Shown piece after piece: positions 53,207-61,521 of a stretch of 64,000 bases of DNA (its first letter is position 1; each line of letters begins with the position of its first letter). The position numbers were made by a program, and so were the translations under genes. This DNA comes from JAHQVI01 sp050330195 (GTDB lineage: Bacteria > Pseudomonadota > Alphaproteobacteria > Rhizobiales > Rhodomicrobiaceae). The notes under the pieces are model-generated. The model was not told the DNA's origin and ran no database searches. It saw only the letters and a list, made by a program, of their open reading frames with translations. The stretch spans positions 1-64,000 of the forward strand of contig JBHJOB010000052.1 in the NCBI GenBank assembly GCA_050330195.1, written 5' to 3'.

Positions 53207-53491
53207 CTAAAGATCGAGTTCTTCCTTCACCTGGCTGAGAATTTGCTGACAGCCGGCCGCGTTGCCGGCTTCCGCCTGGACCAGGGCATTGCCGAGTATG
53301 GTCGCGACCTGTTTCTTCCTCGCGTCATCTATGTCGGATTGCTGTACCTCTACCCAGTACTCCTGGACATCCGTGTTGCATTGCTGTGGCGCTGCACCCG
53401 GCGTTTGCTGCGCGAACGCAGGCGCACTCAGACAAAGAACAGCGATCGCCGACGATGCAAGCGTCATGAAGCCAAGGCGTTTATGTTGCAT
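53207..53491 (-). CDS. Small secreted protein, 94 aa
   Basis: A Sec signal peptide (about 1-26, AFA-QQ) precedes a mature domain of about 68 residues, acidic and helical, with two cysteines (QQCN, AGCQ) that could form one disulfide. ATG 53491 has AGAGGG upstream. No family known to me. It lies head to head with the ECF sigma gene and might belong to its regulon. Confidence 0.65.
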   Translation of the reverse strand: MQHKRLGFMTLASSAIAVLCLSAPAFAQQTPGAAPQQCNTDVQEYWVEVQQSDIDDARKKQVATILGNALVQAEAGNAAGCQQILSQVKEELDL

Positions 53492-53663
53492 AGGATATAT
53501 TCCCTCTTGTTTCAGATCATGCTCGTGGTGGGCGCGCGCTTGCCACACCCGATGAGACAGGGCGGCCTTTCGATAAGTTCCGACTGATCAACGGATTGTC
53601 GATTTTTTCGCCGAACCTGGAACTTCCGGGGCTCTCGGCCTGTCTTATACTCGTCCCGGCGGA

Positions 53664-54188
53664 GTGTGGGAGGATGGCTTGGATGAGGTAAAATGGCTGA
53701 TTGCGAGGGAGATTCCTCGATTGCGCCGTTACGCGCTGACGCTTGAACGCGATCCTGATGCAGCAGACGACCTCGTGCAGGATACGCTGGAGAGAGCGAT
53801 CCGGAAGCGACATCTGTGGTCACGCCGGGGCAGCGTACGCAGCTGGCTTTACCGCATCCTCTACACGGTCTTTCTCAACAAGAGGCCGAAACGCTTGAGG
53901 GAGCAGGGAGAGCTGTGTCTGAATGAGCACCTGCCTCCATCCGAACCCGCACAGCAGGATCAAAGGCTTATCTGCAGCAACATTGTTACCGCCTTGCACC
54001 AGCTTCCGGACGATCAAAGAGCACCGATCGGCCTGACGGCGGTCGAAGGGCTTTCGTACGAGGAAGCAGCCGACGTTCTCGGGATACCGATTGGAACACT
54101 CCGGTCCCGGTTGTCTCGCGGGCGCGAGGCGCTGCGTCATCTGTTCGTGGAGCAGCAGGAGAAACCGCATTTGAGACGGGTAAAATGA
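53664..54188 (+). CDS. ECF-family RNA polymerase sigma factor
   Basis: 174 residues or 169 if TTG 53679 is used, which has GGGAGG at better spacing. Sigma region 2 is ARDLVQDTLERA-like (DAADDLVQDTLERAIRK), and region 4 is GLSYEEAADVLGIPIGTLRSRLSRGREAL. It directs polymerase to a small stress regulon under control of the anti-sigma factor encoded one base downstream. The family subgroup cannot be told; it lacks the PhyR/NepR setting of the general stress sigma. Confidence 0.9.
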   Translation: MWEDGLDEVKWLIAREIPRLRRYALTLERDPDAADDLVQDTLERAIRKRHLWSRRGSVRSWLYRILYTVFLNKRPKRLREQGELCLNEHLPPSEPAQQDQRLICSNIVTALHQLPDDQRAPIGLTAVEGLSYEEAADVLGIPIGTLRSRLSRGREALRHLFVEQQEKPHLRRVK

Positions 54189-54189
54189 C

Positions 54190-55092
54190 ATGGCTGACGA
54201 GCCGATCAGCAAACTTGATCTGTTAGCCTATGCCGATGGCCTGCCGGATCGTGATCCCCGGCGCAAGGCAATGGTCGACAAGGCTATTGGTCGATCGCCA
54301 GAGCTGGCGGAAGAACTGGCGAGCCTGATCGCGCAGACTGCCGCTCTTCGCCGGGCCTATGCGCCCCGGCTTGACGATCCGATTCCGGAACGGTTGAGCG
54401 CCGTACTCGAACCGAAGGATGCAAGGCATTACGGCGGCGCCCTCCGTGCGGCGTTATTGTGCCTGATCATGCTTGGCTCCGTTGCCGCAGGATGGTTTGG
54501 CGCTCAATTCGGATCCGATGTACCGGAGCCCGGCGCTGCGAGTGATCTTGTGGATCGCGCCTACGATCACGCAACTGAATATCCGACAGCAGCATATGAG
54601 GGCGGGCCTGACGCGACGCCGGGAATGACGCGTCCGGTTTCATGGCTTGCCAATGGCATTTCGTTGACTTTGGATCCGCCCGATCTGAGTCGTCTTGGCT
54701 ACTCGCTGGTCAGTAGAAAATCATTCCTTTCGGAGGATGGTCGCGTAACGCGTCTGACTTATGCCAATCGCCAGGGGCAAAGTTTTGCACTTTTTCTGCG
54801 GCCGCGGTGGAAATCAGGCGATATCGAGGTCAACCTGACCCGCAGGGGCGATGTGAGTGTCGCCTACTGGCTGGATGGCCCGGTCGCATCCGCTCTGGCA
54901 AGCGATATTTCAGGCGACGAGGCGCTGTCGCTTGCTGAGGCGATCAGGCAGGAGATCGGCAAACCAGGGAGTGCGCCGGATCGAGAACCCACGCCGCTGC
55001 ACACATCTCCAGCCACCCTGTCTGAGAATATTGTTTCAGATACCCCCGTCCTGGAGAACAACCTGCAAGGGACATCAAAAACAATCCAGTAA
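54190..55092 (+). CDS. Membrane anti-sigma factor
   Basis: 300 residues. The N-terminal domain (about 1-75) begins with KLDLLAYADGLPD, typical of anti-sigma domains. One membrane helix (about 87-107, ALLCLIMLGSVAAGWFGAQF) and a periplasmic domain of about 190 residues follow, likely to sense an envelope signal. The ATG comes one base after the sigma stop. No zinc-binding HxxxCxxC motif is seen, so this is not a ZAS-type factor. Confidence 0.85.
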   Translation: MADEPISKLDLLAYADGLPDRDPRRKAMVDKAIGRSPELAEELASLIAQTAALRRAYAPRLDDPIPERLSAVLEPKDARHYGGALRAALLCLIMLGSVAAGWFGAQFGSDVPEPGAASDLVDRAYDHATEYPTAAYEGGPDATPGMTRPVSWLANGISLTLDPPDLSRLGYSLVSRKSFLSEDGRVTRLTYANRQGQSFALFLRPRWKSGDIEVNLTRRGDVSVAYWLDGPVASALASDISGDEALSLAEAIRQEIGKPGSAPDREPTPLHTSPATLSENIVSDTPVLENNLQGTSKTIQ

Positions 55093-55199
55093 GAATAGAA
55101 AATAAAACAGGTTCAAATATTGCGGATAAAGGAATGAATGAGCAGTTATTGCCTTTGTCCCGCGATGCAACAGCACTTTGACATGTGTGAGAAAGTATC

Positions 55200-55667
55200 A
55201 TGAACACTATAGTGACGACCGCTCTAGGAGTGGCGGCCATCGGGTTGGTAGCTGCCGTTGGGATGGCTCTCTGGAACGTTCCAGAATCAGGCAACGGAAT
55301 TGTTGAAACAAGCAAATATGAAAGCAGCGACAATTCAACGGTCCTTACGTTTGAATTCCCGCCAACGGAGGATGTAGAAAACATCCACCAACATGCGAAG
55401 AATTTATCAATCAACTCCTCAGGAAATACCGAGATATACTATTTTTACAGAGGCGTGAAAGTCCCGGCGGAAGATGTGGCGAATGCTGATTCAATAGATG
55501 CCGTTAAAAATGTTCTGTTCAAGGATCCCGCTTTTGATCGCTGGCGGTACGCATTCCTGAAGGCTTCGGACGGTTCAGAACAACTCGTCGACTGTCAGAT
55601 GCAGCCAGTCAAGGAACTATGCCGGCAGGAAGTATTGGAGATCCCGGTGCAAAGTAGCCCCGACTGA
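55200..55667 (+). CDS. Hypothetical membrane-anchored protein, lower GC
   Basis: 155 residues with an N-terminal hydrophobic helix (about 6-26) and a soluble acidic domain with two cysteines near the end (VDCQ, ELCRQE). The base composition is clearly more AT-rich than its surroundings, which may mean transfer or weak selection. Follows the anti-sigma gene by 107 bases. No family recognised. Confidence 0.55.
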   Translation: MNTIVTTALGVAAIGLVAAVGMALWNVPESGNGIVETSKYESSDNSTVLTFEFPPTEDVENIHQHAKNLSINSSGNTEIYYFYRGVKVPAEDVANADSIDAVKNVLFKDPAFDRWRYAFLKASDGSEQLVDCQMQPVKELCRQEVLEIPVQSSPD

Positions 55668-55785
55668 AATTTCTTTTTGGCGCGCGATCAATTGAGGATT
55701 GGCGGCGACGCCACTTGTGGCTTCGAGTGACGTCAAGCGTCAGGCCGATGCGTGCGGCGGATTCGTCTGAGCCGGACCAGGTCAG

Positions 55786-55859
55786 GATCATATCTTACGG
55801 AAACGATCCTGACCTCTATCCGTTTGTTCCAAGCTCGATTTTTCCGAAAAATTGTCCCC
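55786..55859 (+). repeat. Dispersed 74-bp intergenic element, copy B
   Basis: GATCATATCTTACGGAAACG, ATCCTGACCTCTATCCG, TTTGTTCCAAGCTCGATT and TTTCCGAAAAATTG match copies A and C in order and spacing. It lies 38 bases past the stop of the minus-strand gene at 55898. Confidence 0.8.
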
Positions 55860-55897
55860 GCGGGGGCGGGATGGTTTCCATTTTATCGGATCTCGCT

Positions 55898-56068
55898 CTA
55901 ATTCGCCGGACCGTATGTGGTATCTGCCGGAGGAGGCTCGGCAGGCGCCGGCGCGGTTTCCGATGCTGGCGTGGCCACCTCCTCCGCAGCGTCTTCTGAC
56001 GCCTGATAGTAAACGACCGCCGCAAGCACGACTACAATCGCCAATATGACCATTATGAAATATCGCAT
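55898..56068 (-). CDS. Small membrane-anchored Ala/Pro-rich protein, 56 aa
   Basis: A short frame with a strong site (GCGAGGAGG) before ATG 56068. Residues 3-21 form one membrane helix (YFIMVILAIVVVLAAVVYY), followed by an acidic Ala/Glu/Pro tail (ATPASETAPAPAEPPPA). Such tails mark small inner-membrane proteins whose C-terminus faces the periplasm. No family recognised, but signal plus ribosome site make coding likely. Confidence 0.65.
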   Translation of the reverse strand: MRYFIMVILAIVVVLAAVVYYQASEDAAEEVATPASETAPAPAEPPPADTTYGPAN

Positions 56069-56208
56069 ATCCTGGTGCCTCCTCGCATTTCAGAAATAAT
56101 AGGATAGCCGAAGAATGCAACAGGACGCCAAAGGTTCAGAAACATTCGCTCAGGCATAAGGACAGCGGCAGAAACTCTGTCTGGCTTCCAATCCGCGAGG
56201 ATCTCGCC

Positions 56209-57177
56209 TTAACGGATCCGGTTTGTCAGGTCTTGCCCGGCTGCGCACCTGTTGAGGTTGGCCGCGATCGTCGCCCGGCGACGATGGATCGTGCCATGGG
56301 TCCAGCCCGACATATGCGGGGTCATCGTCACATTGCCCAGTTCATGAAACGGCAGATGCGCGGGCAGCGGACTCCCGTTTTCCGCGTTCGGATAAACGTA
56401 CCAGGTATCGATGATCGCGCCGCCGATCCGCTTTGCCTTCAGGGCGTCGTACAGTGCCGCTTCGTCAATCACCGCGCCGCGCCCGACATTGAGGATCACC
56501 GCGTCCGGCCGCATGGCGGCGAGTTCCGCCGCGCCGATCAGCCCGCGCGTCTCATCGGTCAGGGGCAGCGTGTTGACGACCGCGTCCACCGATCCCATCA
56601 AGGCCGACAGCTCCGATAGCGCATATGCGCGATCCAGCGCATCCGAAGCCGGAACCGGGCTGCGGTTTGCAACCGACACTGACATGCCAAAGGCTTTTGC
56701 GCGAAGAGCGAGGGTCTTGCCGATGTGGCCGAAGCCTACGATCCCGAGGCTGGTCATGCCGAGTTCCGTGCGCAGCCCCGTCGGTCCGCCCGCCCAGTAT
56801 TTCCAGTCCCCTGCCCGCAGTCTTTGATCGGCGTCGGCGAGCGGGACATGGCGCGCGAGCAGGGCGGCCATGACGTACTCGGCGATGGCGTTCTCATGGC
56901 CGAAGCAGTTGCATAGCGCGGCGCCCGCAGGCAGCGCGGCGACATCGATCCCGTCATAGCCGGCGCCCGGAACCTGGTAGAGCTTGAGCACAGGCGAAAC
57001 AGGCATTGCGGATGTGTACTTGACACCCACGATGACGTCCGCCGCCGCATAGGTCGCGCGCGCCGCATCTCCCGCCAGATCGTCGGGTACTTCCGCGATT
57101 TCATGGGCGGCATCGAGGAGGGTTTCGAGCCCCTCCCGGAAGGTCAGCGCGTTCGCGCCATGGAAGACAATCTTCAT
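56209..57177 (-). CDS. D-2-hydroxyacid dehydrogenase (NAD)
   Basis: 322 residues. The Rossmann motif LGIVGFGHIGKTLALRAKAFG and the catalytic triad typical of the family are present: Arg in ILNVGRGAVID, Glu in YPNAENGSPLP and His in TPHMSGWTHG. It may reduce a 2-keto acid or oxidise a D-2-hydroxy acid taken up by the TRAP transporter encoded upstream in the same direction. The acid loop (YPNAENG) is somewhat unusual. Specific substrate unknown. Confidence 0.88.
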   Translation of the reverse strand: MKIVFHGANALTFREGLETLLDAAHEIAEVPDDLAGDAARATYAAADVIVGVKYTSAMPVSPVLKLYQVPGAGYDGIDVAALPAGAALCNCFGHENAIAEYVMAALLARHVPLADADQRLRAGDWKYWAGGPTGLRTELGMTSLGIVGFGHIGKTLALRAKAFGMSVSVANRSPVPASDALDRAYALSELSALMGSVDAVVNTLPLTDETRGLIGAAELAAMRPDAVILNVGRGAVIDEAALYDALKAKRIGGAIIDTWYVYPNAENGSPLPAHLPFHELGNVTMTPHMSGWTHGTIHRRRATIAANLNRCAAGQDLTNRIR

Positions 57178-57317
57178 ATCAGCTCCCCTCAGGTTTGGCA
57201 GGCGAGATCTTCAGCTTGTCCGATACCAAAAGAGAACCGGATCGTGGCGCAGCCCTTCACAACCCGGCGCCGTGGATACGCTGGGCGGCCAGGGTCTCAA
57301 GCCATTTGCCAGAGCAA

Positions 57318-57391
57318 GATCATTTCATACGTAAACGATCTCGATCTCTACTTGTTTGTTTTAAGCTTGGTTTTCCCAAAAATGGTGTCCC
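57318..57391 (+). repeat. Dispersed 74-bp element, copy C, inside the end of a TRAP permease gene
   Basis: GATCATTTCATACGTAAACG, ATCTCGATCTCTACTTG, TTTGTTTTAAGCTTGG and TTTTCCCAAAAATGG match copies A and B. The minus-strand permease stop (57348-57350) and its last about 13 codons lie within the element. Confidence 0.8.
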
Positions 57392-59402
57392 TTTTCCCGG
57401 GCCTCGCCCTGGCGCGCTCGGGATCTCGAAGAGAGACAAATATCCCCAACCCCAGAATGAACAAAGCGACTGCCGCGAGCGTACCCTCGAAATTCGTCCA
57501 AGGCAAAAGTCCGCCGCCCGGTGTGGCGAGACTCAGGCCCGAGGCGAGGAACAGTATCCGTACGGGCCATCGCATGAGCCCACCCCGGTCAAGCCTGCCA
57601 AGTCCGATCAGGTAGCCCTGTAGAGCACCCGCCGCAAGCACAACGCCTATCAAGGCCGATCCGGTCGCTACGATGATGTTCATCCAGCCAGCCTGAAGCA
57701 CCAGCGCCGGATTGAGTATGAAGAAAAACGGAATGAAATAGATGATGCTGCCCAGCCGCATCGCCTCCAGCCCCGTTCGCATCGGTGTCGCCCGCGCCAG
57801 CGCCGCCGCGGCAAATGCGCCGAGCGCCACGGGCGGCGTGATATAGGAGATCATGCCCCAATAGAGAATGAAGAGGTGGACGGCCATCGGCGAGAGGCCG
57901 CCATTGATCAGCGCCGGAGCGAGGACGATGGCGAGAAATATGTAGGCCGCCGTGACCGTCATGCCGATGCCCATGATGAAGCTGGTGATCGCCCCCATTG
58001 CAAGAAGCACGAGCGTCGACCCGCCGGCGAGGAAGACCAGATCGTTGACGAGAGTTCCGGCCATCCCGGTCATGGAAAGCGCGCCGACGATCAGGCCGAC
58101 GGCGGCCAGAATGGCCGTCAGCTCGGTCAGCAGCCTGGCCGAACCAATCAGAAAGGCTTTGGCTTCGCTCAGTCCCCAGCGGTTATGCGGGAAGATCTGG
58201 TTCAGCGCCAGCAGCGCACCGGTTGCGTAGAACGGCGCCAGCGCCTCGCGGCGCAGATGGATCAGCATGACGATCAGCAGTACAAAGACGAAAATGAAAT
58301 ACCAGCCCTCGCGCATGGTGCGGCCGAGCGGCGGCAGATCCTCGCGCGGCATCCCCTTGAGATTCTGCCGCGCCGCATAGGCGTCGATCTGCATGAACAG
58401 GCCGAAAAAATAGAGCGCCGACGGAATGATCGCAGCCATGGCGATGTCCACATAGGGCACTTCGAGGATCGTCGCCATGATGAAGGCGGTCGCCCCCATC
58501 ACGGGCGGCATCAGCACGCCGCCGGTCGAGGCGCAGGCTTCCACGCCGCCGGCATAATGCGGGGCAAAGCCGGTGCGCTTCATGGCGGGAATGGTCATCA
58601 CGCCGGTCGTCAGGACGTTGGTGATGACGCTGCCGCTCATCGAGCCCATCAGTCCGCTGGAGAAGATTGAAACCTTGGCCGCGCCGCCGCGCACGCCGCC
58701 AAGCAGCGCAAAGGCGAGATTGAGAAAGAACTTGCCGCCGCCCGTATGCTGCAGCGCCGCGCCGAAGATCAGAAATCCGATGACCGTCTCGGCAAAGACG
58801 CGCATCGGGATGCCGAGTATGCTCTCGATACTCATTGCGTGATAGGCGGCCGTCTCGCCCAGCGTGCTTTCCAGACCCGAGATCGGGCCGGGCATCGAGT
58901 TGGCGAATAGCGGATAAAGCGAAAAGAAGGTGACGATGACACAGATCGCAGTGCCGCCGGCACGGCGCGCAGCTTCAAGGGTCAGCAGCCAGAGCAGCAC
59001 GCTCATGATAATGGCATGCAGCGGCGCAACAAACTCCCAGCCCTGATCGACAATATTGACTGCGTTATGGAAGAAAAATGCGCAGACCCCGAAAGTCAGC
59101 GCCGCGAGCAGCACGTCATACCATGGAACCGAACCGATCCTGCCGCCACGCGCGCCGGAAAAGGCTGGAAAGAAGATGAAGGTCAACGGCAGAAGCAGGG
59201 CGAGGATGGCATAGAGATAGTGGTTGCTCAGGCGAATGAAGCCGCCGAGCCACTGCTCACCCCAGATGACGCGGACCTGATCCAGCGCCAGAACGATCGT
59301 CAGGACCGAGGCGACGAGCACGAGGCCGGTCCAGACAGGGCCGAGACTGCGATGACGGGCCTCGGTCACCGCAGTCTCGTCGATCTCGGGTCTTACTTCC
59401 AT
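57348..59402 (-). CDS. TRAP transporter, fused small-large permease (TAXI type)
   Basis: 684 residues, about 16-18 membrane helices. The N-terminal four-helix part (DctQ equivalent) is fused to a DctM-type large permease, the arrangement of TAXI-TRAP systems. Conserved regions are GSMSGSVITNVLTTGVMTIPAMKR, ASTGGVLMPPVMGATAFIMA and MGIGMTVTAAYIFLAI. The last residues (DTIFGKTKLKTNK) come from repeat copy C, so the original C-terminus was replaced. ATG 59402 overlaps the binding-protein stop by 10 bases. Confidence 0.93.
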   Translation of the reverse strand: MEVRPEIDETAVTEARHRSLGPVWTGLVLVASVLTIVLALDQVRVIWGEQWLGGFIRLSNHYLYAILALLLPLTFIFFPAFSGARGGRIGSVPWYDVLLAALTFGVCAFFFHNAVNIVDQGWEFVAPLHAIIMSVLLWLLTLEAARRAGGTAICVIVTFFSLYPLFANSMPGPISGLESTLGETAAYHAMSIESILGIPMRVFAETVIGFLIFGAALQHTGGGKFFLNLAFALLGGVRGGAAKVSIFSSGLMGSMSGSVITNVLTTGVMTIPAMKRTGFAPHYAGGVEACASTGGVLMPPVMGATAFIMATILEVPYVDIAMAAIIPSALYFFGLFMQIDAYAARQNLKGMPREDLPPLGRTMREGWYFIFVFVLLIVMLIHLRREALAPFYATGALLALNQIFPHNRWGLSEAKAFLIGSARLLTELTAILAAVGLIVGALSMTGMAGTLVNDLVFLAGGSTLVLLAMGAITSFIMGIGMTVTAAYIFLAIVLAPALINGGLSPMAVHLFILYWGMISYITPPVALGAFAAAALARATPMRTGLEAMRLGSIIYFIPFFFILNPALVLQAGWMNIIVATGSALIGVVLAAGALQGYLIGLGRLDRGGLMRWPVRILFLASGLSLATPGGGLLPWTNFEGTLAAVALFILGLGIFVSLRDPERARARPGKRDTIFGKTKLKTNK

Positions 59403-60538
59403 ATTGGATCGAAGCCGGCCTTGGTCAGGGCCTCGGCCCTCGCTTCAATCCATTGCTTTGAAAATTCCTCGCCGCTGAGCGACGTGTCCATGCCCGACCA
59501 CGTATCGGCCAGAACCTTCTGCCGCTCGATCAGCCTGTCATTGTTCTTCTGATGCTCGTCCGTCCAGACGCCGGCTTCCTTGAAATATTCCACCGCACCT
59601 TCGTGATAAGGCACCACCCAGCCGAGAAGCTGATTGTCCAGCGCCCAGCCCTTCGCTGCAGGCTCGGCCTTGCTGTAATTGTCGAATTCCTCAACCATCG
59701 CACGGGTCAGCGAATAAACCTCGTCCTTGTCCTGATCGGCCAGCGTATGCAGGATCGGATATGGATAGGCCGGACCGATATACGGCTTTTCATTCGAGAT
59801 GCCCGTGCCGGCAGTGACGTTACGCGGTACGAAATAGGGCGCAATCTTCTTGATGCCGCTCCAGCACTCCTCGCTGTCATGCGGGGTCGGCGGCCAATGA
59901 ATGCCGCGCGGGCTTGCTTCCAGCTTCTTGGTCGGGCCCGACATGGTGGAGGCGAACATGGCATCGACCTGATCGTTCACCATGCCTTCCCATGCGGCGC
60001 CGTAGCCGGGAAATTCGACTTTCTCGACATCATCCCAGGTCAGGCCGCCGCAAGCCAGCATCGCTTCCGTGCCGACATTGAGCGCATCGCCGCCGCGCAC
60101 GAAAGCCACGCGCTTGCCCTTCAGATCAGCATATGTGTCGATGCCTTTATCCGCCGCGACGCCCACCGACAATCCGGCCGAGCCGCTCGCCGACATCAGC
60201 AACCGGATCGGAATGGGGCCCCAATTCGGATCGGCGAACTGGAACACGCCTTCGGAGGCGAAGAAGCTCGCAATTCCGTTGGCGGAATAGTCGATCTTTC
60301 CGGCCTTGAGCGGGGTGAGGCGCGAAATGTCATTCTTTCCCGGCACGACGCGCAGCGTTACGCCATACTTGTCCTTCAACGCCTTGCCAATGGCGACGGA
60401 CTGGTTGTAGCCGGTAGTTCCGGTGTCGTATGCGGTCCAGGCCATCTGGTCCGGTAACTTGACTTCCGCCGCTGAAATCGTCGCGGTGCTGCATGCAAGG
60501 GCAATGGCGGCAACACCCCCCATTCTCCAAGTCGTCAT
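59393..60538 (-). CDS. TAXI-family TRAP substrate-binding protein
   Basis: 381 residues, signal peptide cleaved near ISA-AE. The TAXI pattern is visible in TAYDTGTTGYNQSVAIGKAL and LKGKRVAFVRGGDALNVGTE. Longer than the typical 320 by an extension at the C-terminal side. Substrates of TAXI-TRAP systems include glutamate and other carboxylates, in most cases unknown. First gene of a TRAP - 2-hydroxyacid dehydrogenase unit. Confidence 0.92.
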   Translation of the reverse strand: MTTWRMGGVAAIALACSTATISAAEVKLPDQMAWTAYDTGTTGYNQSVAIGKALKDKYGVTLRVVPGKNDISRLTPLKAGKIDYSANGIASFFASEGVFQFADPNWGPIPIRLLMSASGSAGLSVGVAADKGIDTYADLKGKRVAFVRGGDALNVGTEAMLACGGLTWDDVEKVEFPGYGAAWEGMVNDQVDAMFASTMSGPTKKLEASPRGIHWPPTPHDSEECWSGIKKIAPYFVPRNVTAGTGISNEKPYIGPAYPYPILHTLADQDKDEVYSLTRAMVEEFDNYSKAEPAAKGWALDNQLLGWVVPYHEGAVEYFKEAGVWTDEHQKNNDRLIERQKVLADTWSGMDTSLSGEEFSKQWIEARAEALTKAGFDPIWK

Positions 60539-60795
60539 AAGCGCGTCCTCCCTATCATTGCTTTACGGCAAGATGGGCCGGCCTCTTCGTGCCGGGCTCC
60601 GTCTTATTTCGCATTGCGAAACAAGATTTTGCATTTTCGCATTATTATGAGGACTCTGTAAAGCCATCTTGGCCAATTCAGTAGGCGGGAATGCCGAATA
60701 GATTGTCCTGCGGCAGAAAGAGCCGTAGCTCTCGGAAAGTGCAGGCTGTGGGAGCTAATCGCCGGCCGGGATACGCTCATAGGACAACTGCGAAA
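60539..60795. other. TAXI-TRAP upstream region
   Basis: No gene seen. An AT-rich patch at 60595-60670 probably holds the promoter of the transporter operon. Confidence 0.4.
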
Positions 60796-61521
60796 TCAGC
60801 CTGCCGTGGTGCGGCGCCCGGTTTCGGCCTCGTCTTCAGGCGACACGATGCTGCGCGTCGTCCTCAGCAGCAGATCCATGTCTTCCTTCTTCATGGGATA
60901 GCCGTAAAGATAGCCCTGAAGCTCCTCACAGCCCTCGTCCCGAAGCATATTCGCCTGTTCGATCGTTTCCACGCCTTCGGCGTTGACCCGCATTTTCAAC
61001 GCATGACCCATATTGATCATGGCGCGAACGATCTCCTTTGACGCCGGGTTGTTGTCGACCTCATGGACGAAGGAACGGTCGATCTTGATCTTGTCGAAGG
61101 GGAATTTTCGCAGATAGCTGAGGCTGGAATAACCGGTGCCGAAATCGTCCGTTGCAATGCTGACGCCGATCTCCTTCAATTCGCCAAGGATGGTGAGTAT
61201 CCGGTCGGTTTCTGTCATCAGGATTTCCTCGGTGATTTCCAGCTCCAGCTGAGCCGCAGGCAGGCCGGTTTCCTTGAGGATGTTCTTGACCATTGTGCAG
61301 AGATTGTTCTCCAGGAACAGTGTGGGCGACAGATTCACCGCGACCTTCAGCGGTTTCCAGCTCATTGCGTCGCGGCATGCCGCGCGCAGCACCCATTCGG
61401 TCAGAGGGCCTATCAATCCGCTCGTCTCGGCAATCGGAATGATCGTCGCGGGCGGGATATTGCCCCGTTCCGGCTGATGCCAGCGCAGAAGCGCCGCCGC
61501 GAGCGAGCCGGGCAGCCAGCC
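60796..61521 (-). pseudogene. EAL-domain remnant with lost 5' part
   Basis: The frame from 61521 down to 60796 encodes nearly a whole EAL c-di-GMP phosphodiesterase domain: ALLRWHQPERGNIPPATII, AVNLSP, LELEITEEIL, DDFGTGYSS, KIDRSFV, AEGVET, LQGYLYGYP. It is cut just before ALLRW: in place of the usual E(A)LLRW the frame reads SLAAALLRW and meets, nine codons upstream, the stop codon of the LysR gene in the same frame. The catalytic Glu of the EAL motif and any N-terminal sensor or GGDEF domain are missing. If made at all, from the TTG at 61416 for instance, the product would lack phosphodiesterase activity. Confidence 0.85.
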
